Assembly: GCF_003674065.1 (NCBI RefSeq)
Contig: NZ_RDBE01000009.1
Location: 42,813 to 106,812 of the forward strand
Direction: 5' to 3'
Length of the DNA stretch: 64,000 bases
Origin: Nocardioides mangrovicus
GTDB taxonomy: Bacteria; Actinomycetota; Actinomycetes; Propionibacteriales; Nocardioidaceae
In this document: positions 42,012 to 49,725 of the stretch, one piece after another
Layout: each line of letters opens with the position of its first letter
Numbering within the stretch: the first letter of the stretch is position 1
Notes under the pieces: model-generated
Seen by the model: the letters and a program-made list of their open reading frames with translations, nothing else
Told to the model about the DNA's origin: nothing
Databases searched by the model: none
Translations under genes and position numbers: made by a program

Positions 42012-42941
42012 GTGGCCCGGTCGGTGATGGTCGTGGGCGGCACCTCGGGCATCGGGCTGGCCGTCGCCCGCCGCTGCGTCGAGCGCGGCGACCGCGTCAC
42101 GCTGGTCGCCCGCGACGAGGCCCGCCTGGCGCGGGTGGCCACCGACCTGGGCGGTCGCGACGCCGGCGTCGCCTATCGTGCGGCCGACGTGGTCGACCGG
42201 GAGGCCGTGACCGGCGCCGTCGAGCACGCGCTCGAGCGGCACGGGCGGCTCGACACCGTCGTCACCACGGCCCAGGCGATGGTCTACGGCCGGGTGGAGG
42301 AGGTGCCCGCCGCCGCGCTGAGCCGGATGCACGAGGTGGCGGTCGTCGGCACCTCCCACCTGGCCGGGGTGGCGCTGCCGGCGTTCCGGGCCCACGGGTC
42401 GGGCAGCCTGGTGGTGGTCGGCTCGCTGCTCTCGCAGATCGCGGTGCCCGCGATGGGTGCCTATTGCGCGGCCAAGGCCGCCCAGCACGCCCTGGTGCGC
42501 ACCTTGCAGCAGGAGGTCCGCGACGACCCCCGGGTGCGGGTCGCGCTGGTGCTGCCCGGGGCCGTCGACACCCCGATCTACCAGCAGGCCGCGAGCTACG
42601 CCGCCAGCGCGGGCTCCGCTCCGCCGCCGGTGGTCGGCGCCGATCGCGTCGCGGCGGTGTGCCTGGCCGCCGCCGAGGGCCGGACGCGTCCGGTGGTGCA
42701 CGTCGGCGTCGCCAACCGCGCCGCGGTGCTGGGCTACCGCTGGGCGCCCTGGCTCTACGACCGCCTGGCCGGTCCCCTGGTCGACCGCGTCGTGCTGCGG
42801 GGGCCGACCCTGACCGAGCCGCAGCCGGGCAACCTGTATGAGCCCCATCCGGCGCAGGAGGGGATCTCCGGCGGCTGGACGACGTGGGGCCGGCTGCGCG
42901 ACCGGCGCGGCCGCGCGCGCTGGCGGCGACGCGAGCCCTGA
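42012..42941 (+). CDS. Short-chain dehydrogenase/reductase (divergent paralogue B)
   Basis: The 309-aa SDR has VMVVGGTSGIGLAVARR, TTAQAMVYGRVEEVP, the Ser in VVGSLLSQIAVPAM and catalytic YCAAK, then VDTPIYQQA and a C-terminal extension rich in Arg. TAGATT (41999-42004) is 7 nt before GTG 42012, so a leaderless mRNA is likely. NAG of classical SDRs is replaced by TTAQA, a small deviation. It is paralogous to the divergent gene at 41185-41988. Confidence 0.86.
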   Translation: MARSVMVVGGTSGIGLAVARRCVERGDRVTLVARDEARLARVATDLGGRDAGVAYRAADVVDREAVTGAVEHALERHGRLDTVVTTAQAMVYGRVEEVPAAALSRMHEVAVVGTSHLAGVALPAFRAHGSGSLVVVGSLLSQIAVPAMGAYCAAKAAQHALVRTLQQEVRDDPRVRVALVLPGAVDTPIYQQAASYAASAGSAPPPVVGADRVAAVCLAAAEGRTRPVVHVGVANRAAVLGYRWAPWLYDRLAGPLVDRVVLRGPTLTEPQPGNLYEPHPAQEGISGGWTTWGRLRDRRGRARWRRREP

Positions 42942-43228
42942 CAGACACCGTGGGGTGGGTCGGGGGATGGGCAGGCTGAGCGCCCGCATGGCGGCTCCTT
43001 CGTCAAAGGCGCAGCGTGACGGGAGGTGGGGTGCCTCCGTCGCGTCTGGGGCCGTGGTGGAAGCGGGGCTCCTCGCCACGGTAGGACCTCGGACCCGTCG
43101 GGCGGCCCACCCCGGGGGGCCGCACCCGCGGCGGAGGCCCGCAGGGTCTCGACAAGGACCCGGCGGGGTGGAGCCCGACCTCGATGCCGCGTGAGAGACA
43201 GGTGTCTCGACGACGAAGGAGGCGTGAG
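42942..43228 (+). other. 287-nt gap with hairpins
   Basis: I see no convincing gene. It holds a near-perfect stem (GACGGGAGG/CCTCCGTC around 43018-43042), a stem GCGGCCC/GGGCCGC (43102-43123) and a small inverted repeat GAGACA-GG-TGTCTC (43195-43208) just before the ribosome site of the next gene. These are consistent with termination after the SDR gene and an operator or promoter for the LLM gene. Confidence 0.55.
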
Positions 43229-44188
43229 GTGGAGCTGGGCTTCTTCCTCTCGTGCGAGGAGTTCGAACCCGAGGACCTGCTGGTCCAGGCACGGGCGGCG
43301 ACCGACGCCGGCTTCACCAGCCTGTGGATCAGCGACCACTACCTGCCGTGGAACGACGCGCAAGGCTCATCGGCGTTCGTCTGGTCGGTGATCGGCGCCC
43401 TCTCCCAGGTGACGGACCTGCCGATCACCACCGCGGTCACCTGCCCCATCGTGCGCCAGCACCCCGGGCTGGTCGCCCAGGCGGCTGCGACCTGCGCGGT
43501 CCTCACCCGCGGCCGCTTCGTCCTGGGCATCGGCACCGGTGAGGCGCTCAACGAGCACGTCTTCGGCGACCGCTGGCCCGGCTTCGACACCCGGCTGGAG
43601 ATGCTGGAGGAGTCGGTGGAGGTCATGCGGATGTTGTGGGAGGGCGGCTTCGTCTCCTGGCGCGGCGAGCACTACGAGCTCGACCACGCCCGCATCTACA
43701 CGCTGCACGAGCAGCCCGTGCCGGTCTACGTCTCCGGTTTCGGCCCCAAGGCGACCGACCTCGCGGCCCGCATCGGCGACGGGTACGTCAACGTCGCTCC
43801 CGAGGGCGACCTGGTGCGTCGGTTCAAGGACGCCTCCGGGGGCAAGCCCGCGCAGGGCGGGGCGAAGGTCGCCTACGCCCCGACCCGCGACGAGGGCATC
43901 GACCTGGCCCACCGGATCTGGCCCAACGACCAGCTGCCCGGCGAGCTGGCCCAGGTGCTGCCCTCCCCGCGCCACTTCGAGCAGGCCTCGGAGCTCGTCA
44001 CCCGCGAGATGGTGGCCGACGCGGCGGTGGCGGGTCCGGACCCCGAGGTCCACCTCCAGCAGGTCGAGGCCTACCGGGAGGCCGGCTACGACCAGATGTA
44101 CGTCTCGAACATGGGTCCCCACTACCTCGACATGATCGAGTTCTACGGTCGCGAGATCATCCCGACGCTCGGTGGCAGCACCAGCTGA
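43229..44188 (+). CDS. LLM-class (luciferase-like) F420-dependent oxidoreductase
   Basis: The 319-aa TIM-barrel protein has ELGFFLSCEEFEPEDLLVQARAA, WISDHYLPW, RGRFVLGIGTGEALNEHVFGDRWP, VMRMLWEGGFVSWRGEHYEL and PVYVSGFGPKATDLAARIGDG. These fit the G6PDH-like F420-dependent dehydrogenase subgroup (TIGR03557-like). GTG 43229 is used because AAGGAGG lies 6 nt upstream; the in-frame ATG at 43184 has none. F420 use, not FMN, is inferred from family resemblance. Confidence 0.85.
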   Translation: MELGFFLSCEEFEPEDLLVQARAATDAGFTSLWISDHYLPWNDAQGSSAFVWSVIGALSQVTDLPITTAVTCPIVRQHPGLVAQAAATCAVLTRGRFVLGIGTGEALNEHVFGDRWPGFDTRLEMLEESVEVMRMLWEGGFVSWRGEHYELDHARIYTLHEQPVPVYVSGFGPKATDLAARIGDGYVNVAPEGDLVRRFKDASGGKPAQGGAKVAYAPTRDEGIDLAHRIWPNDQLPGELAQVLPSPRHFEQASELVTREMVADAAVAGPDPEVHLQQVEAYREAGYDQMYVSNMGPHYLDMIEFYGREIIPTLGGSTS

Positions 44189-44264
44189 GACCGCCGCCCG
44201 CGTCGTCTCAGGCTCACCTCATGGGCTTCTCGGGACCCCCTCACCGCTGCCACAGCGCAGCCAC

Positions 44265-44294
44265 AAGGAGGCGGGTCACTCTCGCTGAGTGACC
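44265..44294 (+). promoter_or_regulatory. Shine-Dalgarno followed by hairpin before the PDZ protease ATG
   Basis: AAGGAGG (44265-44271) is 23 nt from the ATG at 44295. GGTCACTC (44274-44281) and GAGTGACC (44287-44294) form a perfect 8-bp stem with a 5-nt loop filling the gap, ending at the start codon. Folding would bring the ribosome site next to the ATG, or melting might control access. Confidence 0.55.
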
Positions 44295-45527
44295 ATGACC
44301 GAGCCCGCACCGCTGCCGCCCACCCCGCCCGCTCCGCCCACGTCGAGCCGCACCCGACGCCGACGGCTGGCGATGTTCATGGCCGGCGGGACGCTGGTGG
44401 TCACCGGTGCTGCGGCGGGCGGGGTGGCGGTCGGCGCGCAGCTGCACGGCGGCACCACCCAGCAGGAGACGTCGACGTCGACCACGCGCCAGTGGCAGGG
44501 CGGCTACGGCGGGTGGAGCGACGGGTCGCCCGGCGGGTCGAGCGGTGGCTCGTCCAGCGGCGGCATGCAGGGGATGCAGGGCCAGGGTCTCCAGGGCCAG
44601 CAGCAGACCCAGGATCAGACGAGCGACCAGACCACCAGCGACGCCACGACGTCCCAGACCAGCGGGCTGGTCTTCATCACCTCGACGCTGGCCGACGGCG
44701 AGGCCCGGGGCACCGGCATCGTGCTGACCTCCGACGGCGAGATCGTCACCAACCACCACGTGGTGGCCGGGGCCACCAAGATCGAGGTCACCATCGCCTC
44801 GACGAACAAGACCTACACCGCCACCTACGTCGGCGGCGACAGCACCAAGGACGTCGCCGTGCTGCAGCTGGAGGACGCCTCCGGGCTCACCACGGCCAAG
44901 ACCAGCACCGCGGCGGTCAGCGTCGGCGACACGGTCACCGCCGTCGGCGACGCCAACGGCGACCGCGGCACGATGACCGCCGCGCCGGGCACGGTCACCG
45001 CCACGGACGAGTCGATCACCGTCTCCGACGAGGACGGCACCAAGCACCGGCTCACCGGGCTGGTCGAGATGGACGCCGACCTGATCTCCGGCGACTCCGG
45101 GGGAGCGGTGCGCGACTCCGACGGCACCGTCGTGGCGATGAACGTGGCCGCCTCCAGCGGTTCGGCGAACGTGACCGGCTACGCGATCCCGTGGGCCACC
45201 GTCACCTCCGTGGCCGACCAGATCACCGCGGGCCAGGCCAGCAGCGAGGTCACCCTGGGCACCTCGGGCTACCTGGGCGTCGGCATCTCCACCCAGAGCG
45301 GTGGACCGCTGGTCGTCGAGGTCACCAAGGGCGGTCCGGCGGCCGACGCCGGCATCGAGGCCGGCGACACCATCACCTCCGTGGGCGGCACCAACGTCAG
45401 CACGCGGGCCCAGCTGAGCAAGGCGATCACCTCGCACGCCGGCGGCGACGAGGTGAGCATCACCTGGACCGATAGCGACGGCGACTCCCACACCGCGACC
45501 GTGACGCTGGACAGCATCGTCGCCTGA
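44295..45527 (+). CDS. Membrane-anchored trypsin-like serine protease with PDZ domain (HtrA-like)
   Basis: The 410-aa protein has a Pro-rich cytoplasmic start, one transmembrane segment (about 25-48) and a Gly/Ser/Gln-rich linker. The protease domain has His in VTNHHVVAGA, Asp in GDSTKDVAVLQLE and Ser in LISGDSGGAV, followed by a C-terminal PDZ domain (YLGVGISTQSGGPLVVEVTKGGPAADAGIEAGDTITSVGG in pieces). It probably degrades or processes misfolded exported proteins under stress. A GTG two codons upstream is possible; the hairpin next to the ribosome site suggests translational control. Confidence 0.9.
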   Translation: MTEPAPLPPTPPAPPTSSRTRRRRLAMFMAGGTLVVTGAAAGGVAVGAQLHGGTTQQETSTSTTRQWQGGYGGWSDGSPGGSSGGSSSGGMQGMQGQGLQGQQQTQDQTSDQTTSDATTSQTSGLVFITSTLADGEARGTGIVLTSDGEIVTNHHVVAGATKIEVTIASTNKTYTATYVGGDSTKDVAVLQLEDASGLTTAKTSTAAVSVGDTVTAVGDANGDRGTMTAAPGTVTATDESITVSDEDGTKHRLTGLVEMDADLISGDSGGAVRDSDGTVVAMNVAASSGSANVTGYAIPWATVTSVADQITAGQASSEVTLGTSGYLGVGISTQSGGPLVVEVTKGGPAADAGIEAGDTITSVGGTNVSTRAQLSKAITSHAGGDEVSITWTDSDGDSHTATVTLDSIVA

Positions 45528-45547
45528 GCCGGCAGGTGCCGGGGGCC

Positions 45548-46552
45548 TCAGCGGACGTCGACCACCACGCGCGCGGTGCCGCTGACGCCTTCGCCGGGCG
45601 GCACCGCGGCGCGGGAGACGCAGACGCAGAGCCGGTCGTCGGCGGCCTTCTGGTCGTCGTCGAGGAAGACGTCGCGGTGGTCGACGCGGCCGCTGACCTC
45701 GAGCAGCCGCACCACGCACAGCCCGCACTCGCCCTTGCGGCAGTCCGAGAGCACGGGCACGCCGGCCTCCTCGAGGGCGTCGAGCAGGGTGGTGTCGGCC
45801 GGGACGCGCACCTCGCGCGACAGGCGCGGGACCTCGACGACGAGCTCCTGGGCCTCCCACGAGCCGCTGTTGCCGAAGGTCTCGAACCGCAGGTCGACCG
45901 CCGGGAGCCCGGCCGCGCGCCAGGCGCGCCGGACCGCGTCCATCAGCCCGATCGGACCGCACTGGTAGAGCTCCGTGCGCCCGGGCCGCGCCGCGACGTC
46001 GGCCACGAGCGCCTGGACGTCGAGCCCGGTGCCGTCGTCGTCGACGTGCAGCTCGAGCCGGTCGCCGTGCGTCGCGGCGAGCTCGGCGAGGTAGGGCATC
46101 GTCGCCCGGCTGCGACCGACCACGACCAGCCGGTAGTCCGCGCCGCGCGAGCGCAGCGTCTCGGCCATGGCCAGCAGGGCGGTCAGGCCGATGCCGCCGG
46201 CCAGCAGCACGTATCTGGGCGCGCCGACGCCGAGCGGGAAGCTCTGCAGCGGCGCGGTGACGGCCAACCGCTCGCCCGGCTCGAGTGCGTGCATGCGGCG
46301 TGAGCCGCCGCGGCTGGCCGGCGAGAGCGCCACGGTGAGGGTGAGGCGCCGGCCGCCGTCGTCGCTGCGCACCACCGAGTAGGACCGGGTCAGCGTGCGG
46401 GTGCCGTTGCTCAGCCGCAGGTCGACGTGGGTGCCGGGGCGGGCGTGCACCGGCTCGTCGGGCTCGAGCACCACACGGCGGACGCCATCGGCCACCGCCT
46501 CGACGTCGGCGACCGTCGCGGTGCCCCACCGCACGGTGGACTCGACGGCCAT
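45548..46552 (-). CDS. Oxygenase reductase with FMN, NAD and C-terminal 2Fe-2S domains (VanB type)
   Basis: The 334-aa protein is ordered like phthalate-dioxygenase reductases. It has flavin domain RSYSVVRSD, NAD domain LLAGGIGLTALLAMAET and YQCGPIGLMDAVR, then a plant-type ferredoxin DCRKGECGLC with a fourth Cys in CVCVS. It feeds electrons from NADH to the Rieske oxygenase encoded 14 nt upstream (start 47718). The start ATG at 46552 is accepted; the protein is soluble. Confidence 0.92.
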   Translation of the reverse strand: MAVESTVRWGTATVADVEAVADGVRRVVLEPDEPVHARPGTHVDLRLSNGTRTLTRSYSVVRSDDGGRRLTLTVALSPASRGGSRRMHALEPGERLAVTAPLQSFPLGVGAPRYVLLAGGIGLTALLAMAETLRSRGADYRLVVVGRSRATMPYLAELAATHGDRLELHVDDDGTGLDVQALVADVAARPGRTELYQCGPIGLMDAVRRAWRAAGLPAVDLRFETFGNSGSWEAQELVVEVPRLSREVRVPADTTLLDALEEAGVPVLSDCRKGECGLCVVRLLEVSGRVDHRDVFLDDDQKAADDRLCVCVSRAAVPPGEGVSGTARVVVDVR

Positions 46553-46566
46553 CAGCTGCTCACTGC

Positions 46567-47718
46567 TCAGCCGACCGGGCGCAGCCGCGGCGCGGCGGTG
46601 CCCGATCCCGGGCCGGATCCAGGGCCGGCTCCCGCGTCGGGGTCACGGCCCTCGGCGGCCAGCATCTCGTCGAGGATGCGCCGCACCCACATGCCGCCGC
46701 CGTCGACGTTGAGGCTGTAGAAGGCGTGGTCGGGGTTGGCGTCGATGGCGCGCTGCTGGGCGATGAGCATCGCCTCGTCCTCGGCGAACACCCCGTGGAC
46801 GCCCTCGCGCAGCTGGGTGGTGATCAGCTGGCTCTCGAGCCGGTAGTTGCGCATGAAGGCCCAGAAGTAGTGACAGGTGCGGTCGGTCGCGGGGGTGATC
46901 GTGTTCATCACGTAGCCGTTGACGCCCTGGCTGCGGTCGCCCTCGGGCGCACCGGTGCCCGCCTTGGCGACTCCGACGTCGATGCAGATCGTGCCGGGGG
47001 CCTCGTAGTGGATGATCTGCCAGCGGTCGACCTTGCCGGAGAAGCCGGGGAAGGCATCGCGCATGTTCTTGAGCCAGAACGGCGGCGGGTCGATGTCGCG
47101 CATCCACCGGGCGACGGTGGCGCGACGCTCGCCGTCGCGGGTCACCTCGAACTCCGACTCGCTCAGCTCGGCCTGGCCGATGCTGCCGGCGTGGACGAAC
47201 TCCTCGTGGGTGAGGTCCATCAGGTTGTCCAGCACCAGCTGGTAGTTGCAGCCGGCCTCGATGGTGAGGCCGTCGCCGGCCCAGGCGGGGTCGTCCATCT
47301 GGTGCATGTCGGGGACCAAGCCGGGGTCGGCGAGGTCGGGGTCGCCCGGCCAGACCCACACGTAGCGGTAGCGCTCGAGGACCGGGTAGGCCGGCACCGC
47401 GGCGCTGGGGTTCACGGTGCGCTGGGCGGGCATCGCGGTACAGCGGCCCGAGGAGTTGTAGCGCAGCCCGTGGTAGGGGCACTGCAGCTCGTCGCCGCGC
47501 ACGGTGCCCATCGACAGCGGGGCGAGCCGGTGCCAGCAGGCGTCGGCCAGCGCGCTGACGGTGCCGTCGGAGGTGCGCCACAGCGCCATCGGGACGCCGG
47601 CGACGGTGCGGGCCATCGGCGCCTTGGCGGTGACCTCGTGGTCCCACGCCGCGACGTACCAGGCGTTACGGGGGAAGTCGAAGACCTTGGCCGTGACCGA
47701 CCGGGGAGGGGTGTCCAT
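46567..47718 (-). CDS. Rieske non-haem iron oxygenase, vanillate demethylase (VanA) type
   Basis: The 383-aa protein has the Rieske cluster ligands CWHRLAPL and CPYHGLRY (CxH-x16-CxxH) at about residues 61-84. The mononuclear iron site lies in DNLMDLTHEEFVH. Family wording (FPRNAWYVAAWDHEV, NTITPATDRTCHYFW) matches VanA-like O-demethylases of aromatic acids. It is divergent from a PadR regulator with two shared operators and is followed by its reductase. The substrate (vanillate, syringate or other) is not certain. A low-complexity GSGPGSGT tail is present. Confidence 0.9.
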   Translation of the reverse strand: MDTPPRSVTAKVFDFPRNAWYVAAWDHEVTAKAPMARTVAGVPMALWRTSDGTVSALADACWHRLAPLSMGTVRGDELQCPYHGLRYNSSGRCTAMPAQRTVNPSAAVPAYPVLERYRYVWVWPGDPDLADPGLVPDMHQMDDPAWAGDGLTIEAGCNYQLVLDNLMDLTHEEFVHAGSIGQAELSESEFEVTRDGERRATVARWMRDIDPPPFWLKNMRDAFPGFSGKVDRWQIIHYEAPGTICIDVGVAKAGTGAPEGDRSQGVNGYVMNTITPATDRTCHYFWAFMRNYRLESQLITTQLREGVHGVFAEDEAMLIAQQRAIDANPDHAFYSLNVDGGGMWVRRILDEMLAAEGRDPDAGAGPGSGPGSGTAAPRLRPVG

Positions 47719-47731
47719 GCCGTCTCCAAAG

Positions 47732-47784
47732 TACCTATGGGCAGAGGGATGTCGTCGCCGTCACAGTACCTACCGACAGAGGTA
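47732..47784. promoter_or_regulatory. Two PadR-type operators between vanAB-like operon and regulator
   Basis: Operator A, TACCT-N8-AGGGA (47732-47749), and operator B, TACCT-N8-AGGTA (47767-47784), are 35 bp apart centre to centre and share CAG before the right arm. Operator B overlaps the regulator promoter (GTCACA 47760-47765, 17-nt spacer, TATCGT 47783-47788). Operator A overlaps the region just upstream of the oxygenase ribosome site. Confidence 0.7.
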
Positions 47785-47795
47785 TCGTCCAGGGG

Positions 47796-48404
47796 GTGAG
47801 CCTCCCGCACGCGCTGCTCGCGCTGCTCAGCGGACGCGAGATGACCGGCTATGAGGTCTCCCAGCAGTTCGGCCGCTCGACGGCGCACGTCTGGCAGGCC
47901 CCGGACTCCCAGATCTACCCCGCCCTGCGCCGCCTGGCCGAGCAGGGTCATCTGGAGGTGGAGGAGGTCGACGACGGCGGCCGCGGCACCAAGAAGCGCT
48001 ACCGCGTGACCGACGCCGGCCTGGACGAGCTGCGGTACTGGCTCGCCTCGCCGACCCAGTACCGCCGCCAGCGCGACCCGGCCTACCTCAAGGCCGCCTA
48101 CCTGGAGTGGGCCGAGCCGGCCGTGGTGCGCGAGCTGCTCACCGAGCACATCGCGTTCCACGCCGAGCACCTCGAGCTGCTCGAGCGCACCCGCGCCACG
48201 CTGCTCGACGGCTCGCACCCGACGCTGGCCCGACGCCTCGAGCGGCACCCGGTCGCCGAGCACGAGCAGATCGTGGCCTGGAAGGTTTTCGCCTACGACG
48301 GCCTGATCGACCAGGCCCGCACCGAGATCGCCTGGGCCCGGCGCGGGCTGGACCTGGCCGACCGGCTGGCCGGCCAGGTCACCGATCGGGTCGGGCGGGC
48401 CTAG
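47796..48404 (+). CDS. PadR-family transcriptional regulator
   Basis: The 202-aa protein has the PadR winged helix: ALLALLSGREMTGYEVSQQFGRS, WQAPDSQIYPALRRLAEQGHLEVEE, KKRYRVTDAGLDEL. A C-terminal dimerisation helix region follows (Vir_act_alpha_C-like). It starts with GTG 7 nt after TATCGT, so it is probably leaderless. It most likely represses the VanAB-type operon and itself through the two TACCT operators until an aromatic ligand binds. Its TAG stop shares CTAG with the convergent gene. Confidence 0.92.
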   Translation: MSLPHALLALLSGREMTGYEVSQQFGRSTAHVWQAPDSQIYPALRRLAEQGHLEVEEVDDGGRGTKKRYRVTDAGLDELRYWLASPTQYRRQRDPAYLKAAYLEWAEPAVVRELLTEHIAFHAEHLELLERTRATLLDGSHPTLARRLERHPVAEHEQIVAWKVFAYDGLIDQARTEIAWARRGLDLADRLAGQVTDRVGRA

Positions 48405-49321
48405 GCCCGACCCACCACGAACCGGCCGACGGCTGCGCCGTTCTTGAACAGTCGCACCACCTTGGCGTGACGACGGTTGTGGTTGACGAAGCGGTAGGAC
48501 GCCTTCTCGCCGGGCCCCTGGCTGACGGTGAAGCGTCGGTGGCCGTTGACCGTCACGACCCACTGCACGTCGCGGCCCGCCGTGGTGCCGTTCGGCTGGG
48601 CGTTGGAGACGAAGCGGAACCCGACGGCGTGCCGGGTCTGGTGCACCACGCGGCTGCCGGTGACGTCCACGACGACCGGCGCGTCGACCTGGGCGCTCTG
48701 GTTGGTGAACCGGTACTGCGTCGCGCCGAGCCCGACGCGCGTCAGCACGCCCTGCTGCACCAGATCGGACGCACCGATGCCGGCGTACACGATGGTCGCG
48801 TTGGAACCGAGCCTGCCGGACCAACCGTGGAGCGATCCGTGGTCGGTCGCCCCGGACGCGCCGTCGTGGAGGGGGGCGGCGTTCTCGCAGTAGGTGGCGT
48901 TCTGCGCCAGGTCGCTGCCGGTGAAGTCGGTCGTGTCCTTGTTGAGCCAGACGTCGGTGCCACCGTAGGCCTGCTCGCCGATCAGCTCGCAGTCCACGGT
49001 GCCGTCGCCGTCACCGTCGACGTCGTACTTGATGCCGGGGCGGTTGTCGGTGCCGCTCCAGTCGTAGTCGACCGTGACCACCTGCGAGAGCGGCACGTTC
49101 GCCCGCCAGCGCAGCACGACGTAGGAGCCGTTCGCGTCGGGGACGTCGACGGCGATGCCGTCGCCGGTGAACGAGTGGCTGGCCTGGCCGCCGTCGCCGT
49201 TGGCGACACCCGGTAGCTCGACCAGGTCCGACGGGCGGATCTGCTGGCTGGCTGCGGCGTGCGCCGCGCCGGGGACGGCGAGCACGGAGATGGCGGCGGC
49301 AGCAACGATGATGCGCTTCAA
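48401..49321 (-). CDS. Secreted protein of unknown function
   Basis: The 306-aa product starts with TTG at 49321, preceded by AAGGAG at 6 nt. It has a signal peptide (KRIIVAAAAISVLAVPGAAHA) and a mature part rich in Asp, Gly, Asn, Thr and Val, suggesting beta structure. YDVDGDGDGTVDCELIG is a possible calcium-binding Asp-rich loop, two Cys are present, and SRVVHQTRHAVGFRFVSN is near the end. I recognise no family. It ends in the CTAG shared with padR. It may be a surface or matrix protein. Confidence 0.7.
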   Translation of the reverse strand: MKRIIVAAAAISVLAVPGAAHAAASQQIRPSDLVELPGVANGDGGQASHSFTGDGIAVDVPDANGSYVVLRWRANVPLSQVVTVDYDWSGTDNRPGIKYDVDGDGDGTVDCELIGEQAYGGTDVWLNKDTTDFTGSDLAQNATYCENAAPLHDGASGATDHGSLHGWSGRLGSNATIVYAGIGASDLVQQGVLTRVGLGATQYRFTNQSAQVDAPVVVDVTGSRVVHQTRHAVGFRFVSNAQPNGTTAGRDVQWVVTVNGHRRFTVSQGPGEKASYRFVNHNRRHAKVVRLFKNGAAVGRFVVGRA

Positions 49322-49725
49322 CTTCGCTCCTTCGAGAAAGACATGGCGCGGCTGGGGGTGCGCGCCGGGTCCGGTGACGTGCATGGTCGACAGCGCCGAC
49401 GCGCCGCGTCCTGGCGTTGCGAAAAGTCGAGGTGAGTCGACGGTGGACGAAACGCGCAGACATACCGTCGACCTCACAAATCGACCGGATTCTTTCCCAG
49501 GACCCGGCGCCGCGGACGGATCGCTCGGCCCGGTGCGACTGCGCCGTGCAGGCCCCGCAGCCACCTACGCGGGCGCTGCTCCGCAGGGTCGATCCGTCCC
49601 AAATCGTGACCCGATCGCCGCCGCGTCGTGATCCACCTCACGACGAACCGGTGGTCTCATGGCCCGATCGGCGCGGGTGCGTCGCCGTCGTCCCGGTCCG
49701 CCGGGGACCTACTCGGAGGAGATCC
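49322..49725 (+). other. 404-nt divergent intergenic region
   Basis: No credible gene is seen. GTCGACGGT (49436-49444) is repeated inverted as ACCGTCGAC (49464-49472), a 9-bp inverted repeat with a 19-nt spacer that could be an operator. GGAGGAGA just before 49726 is the ribosome site of the following gene. No clear -10/-35 pair is visible for either gene. Confidence 0.5.

Noticed and set aside
42967-43194. Possible 75-codon gene before the LLM oxidoreductase
   Set aside because: Arg/Pro/Gly-rich, no ribosome site, and the region is better explained by hairpins.
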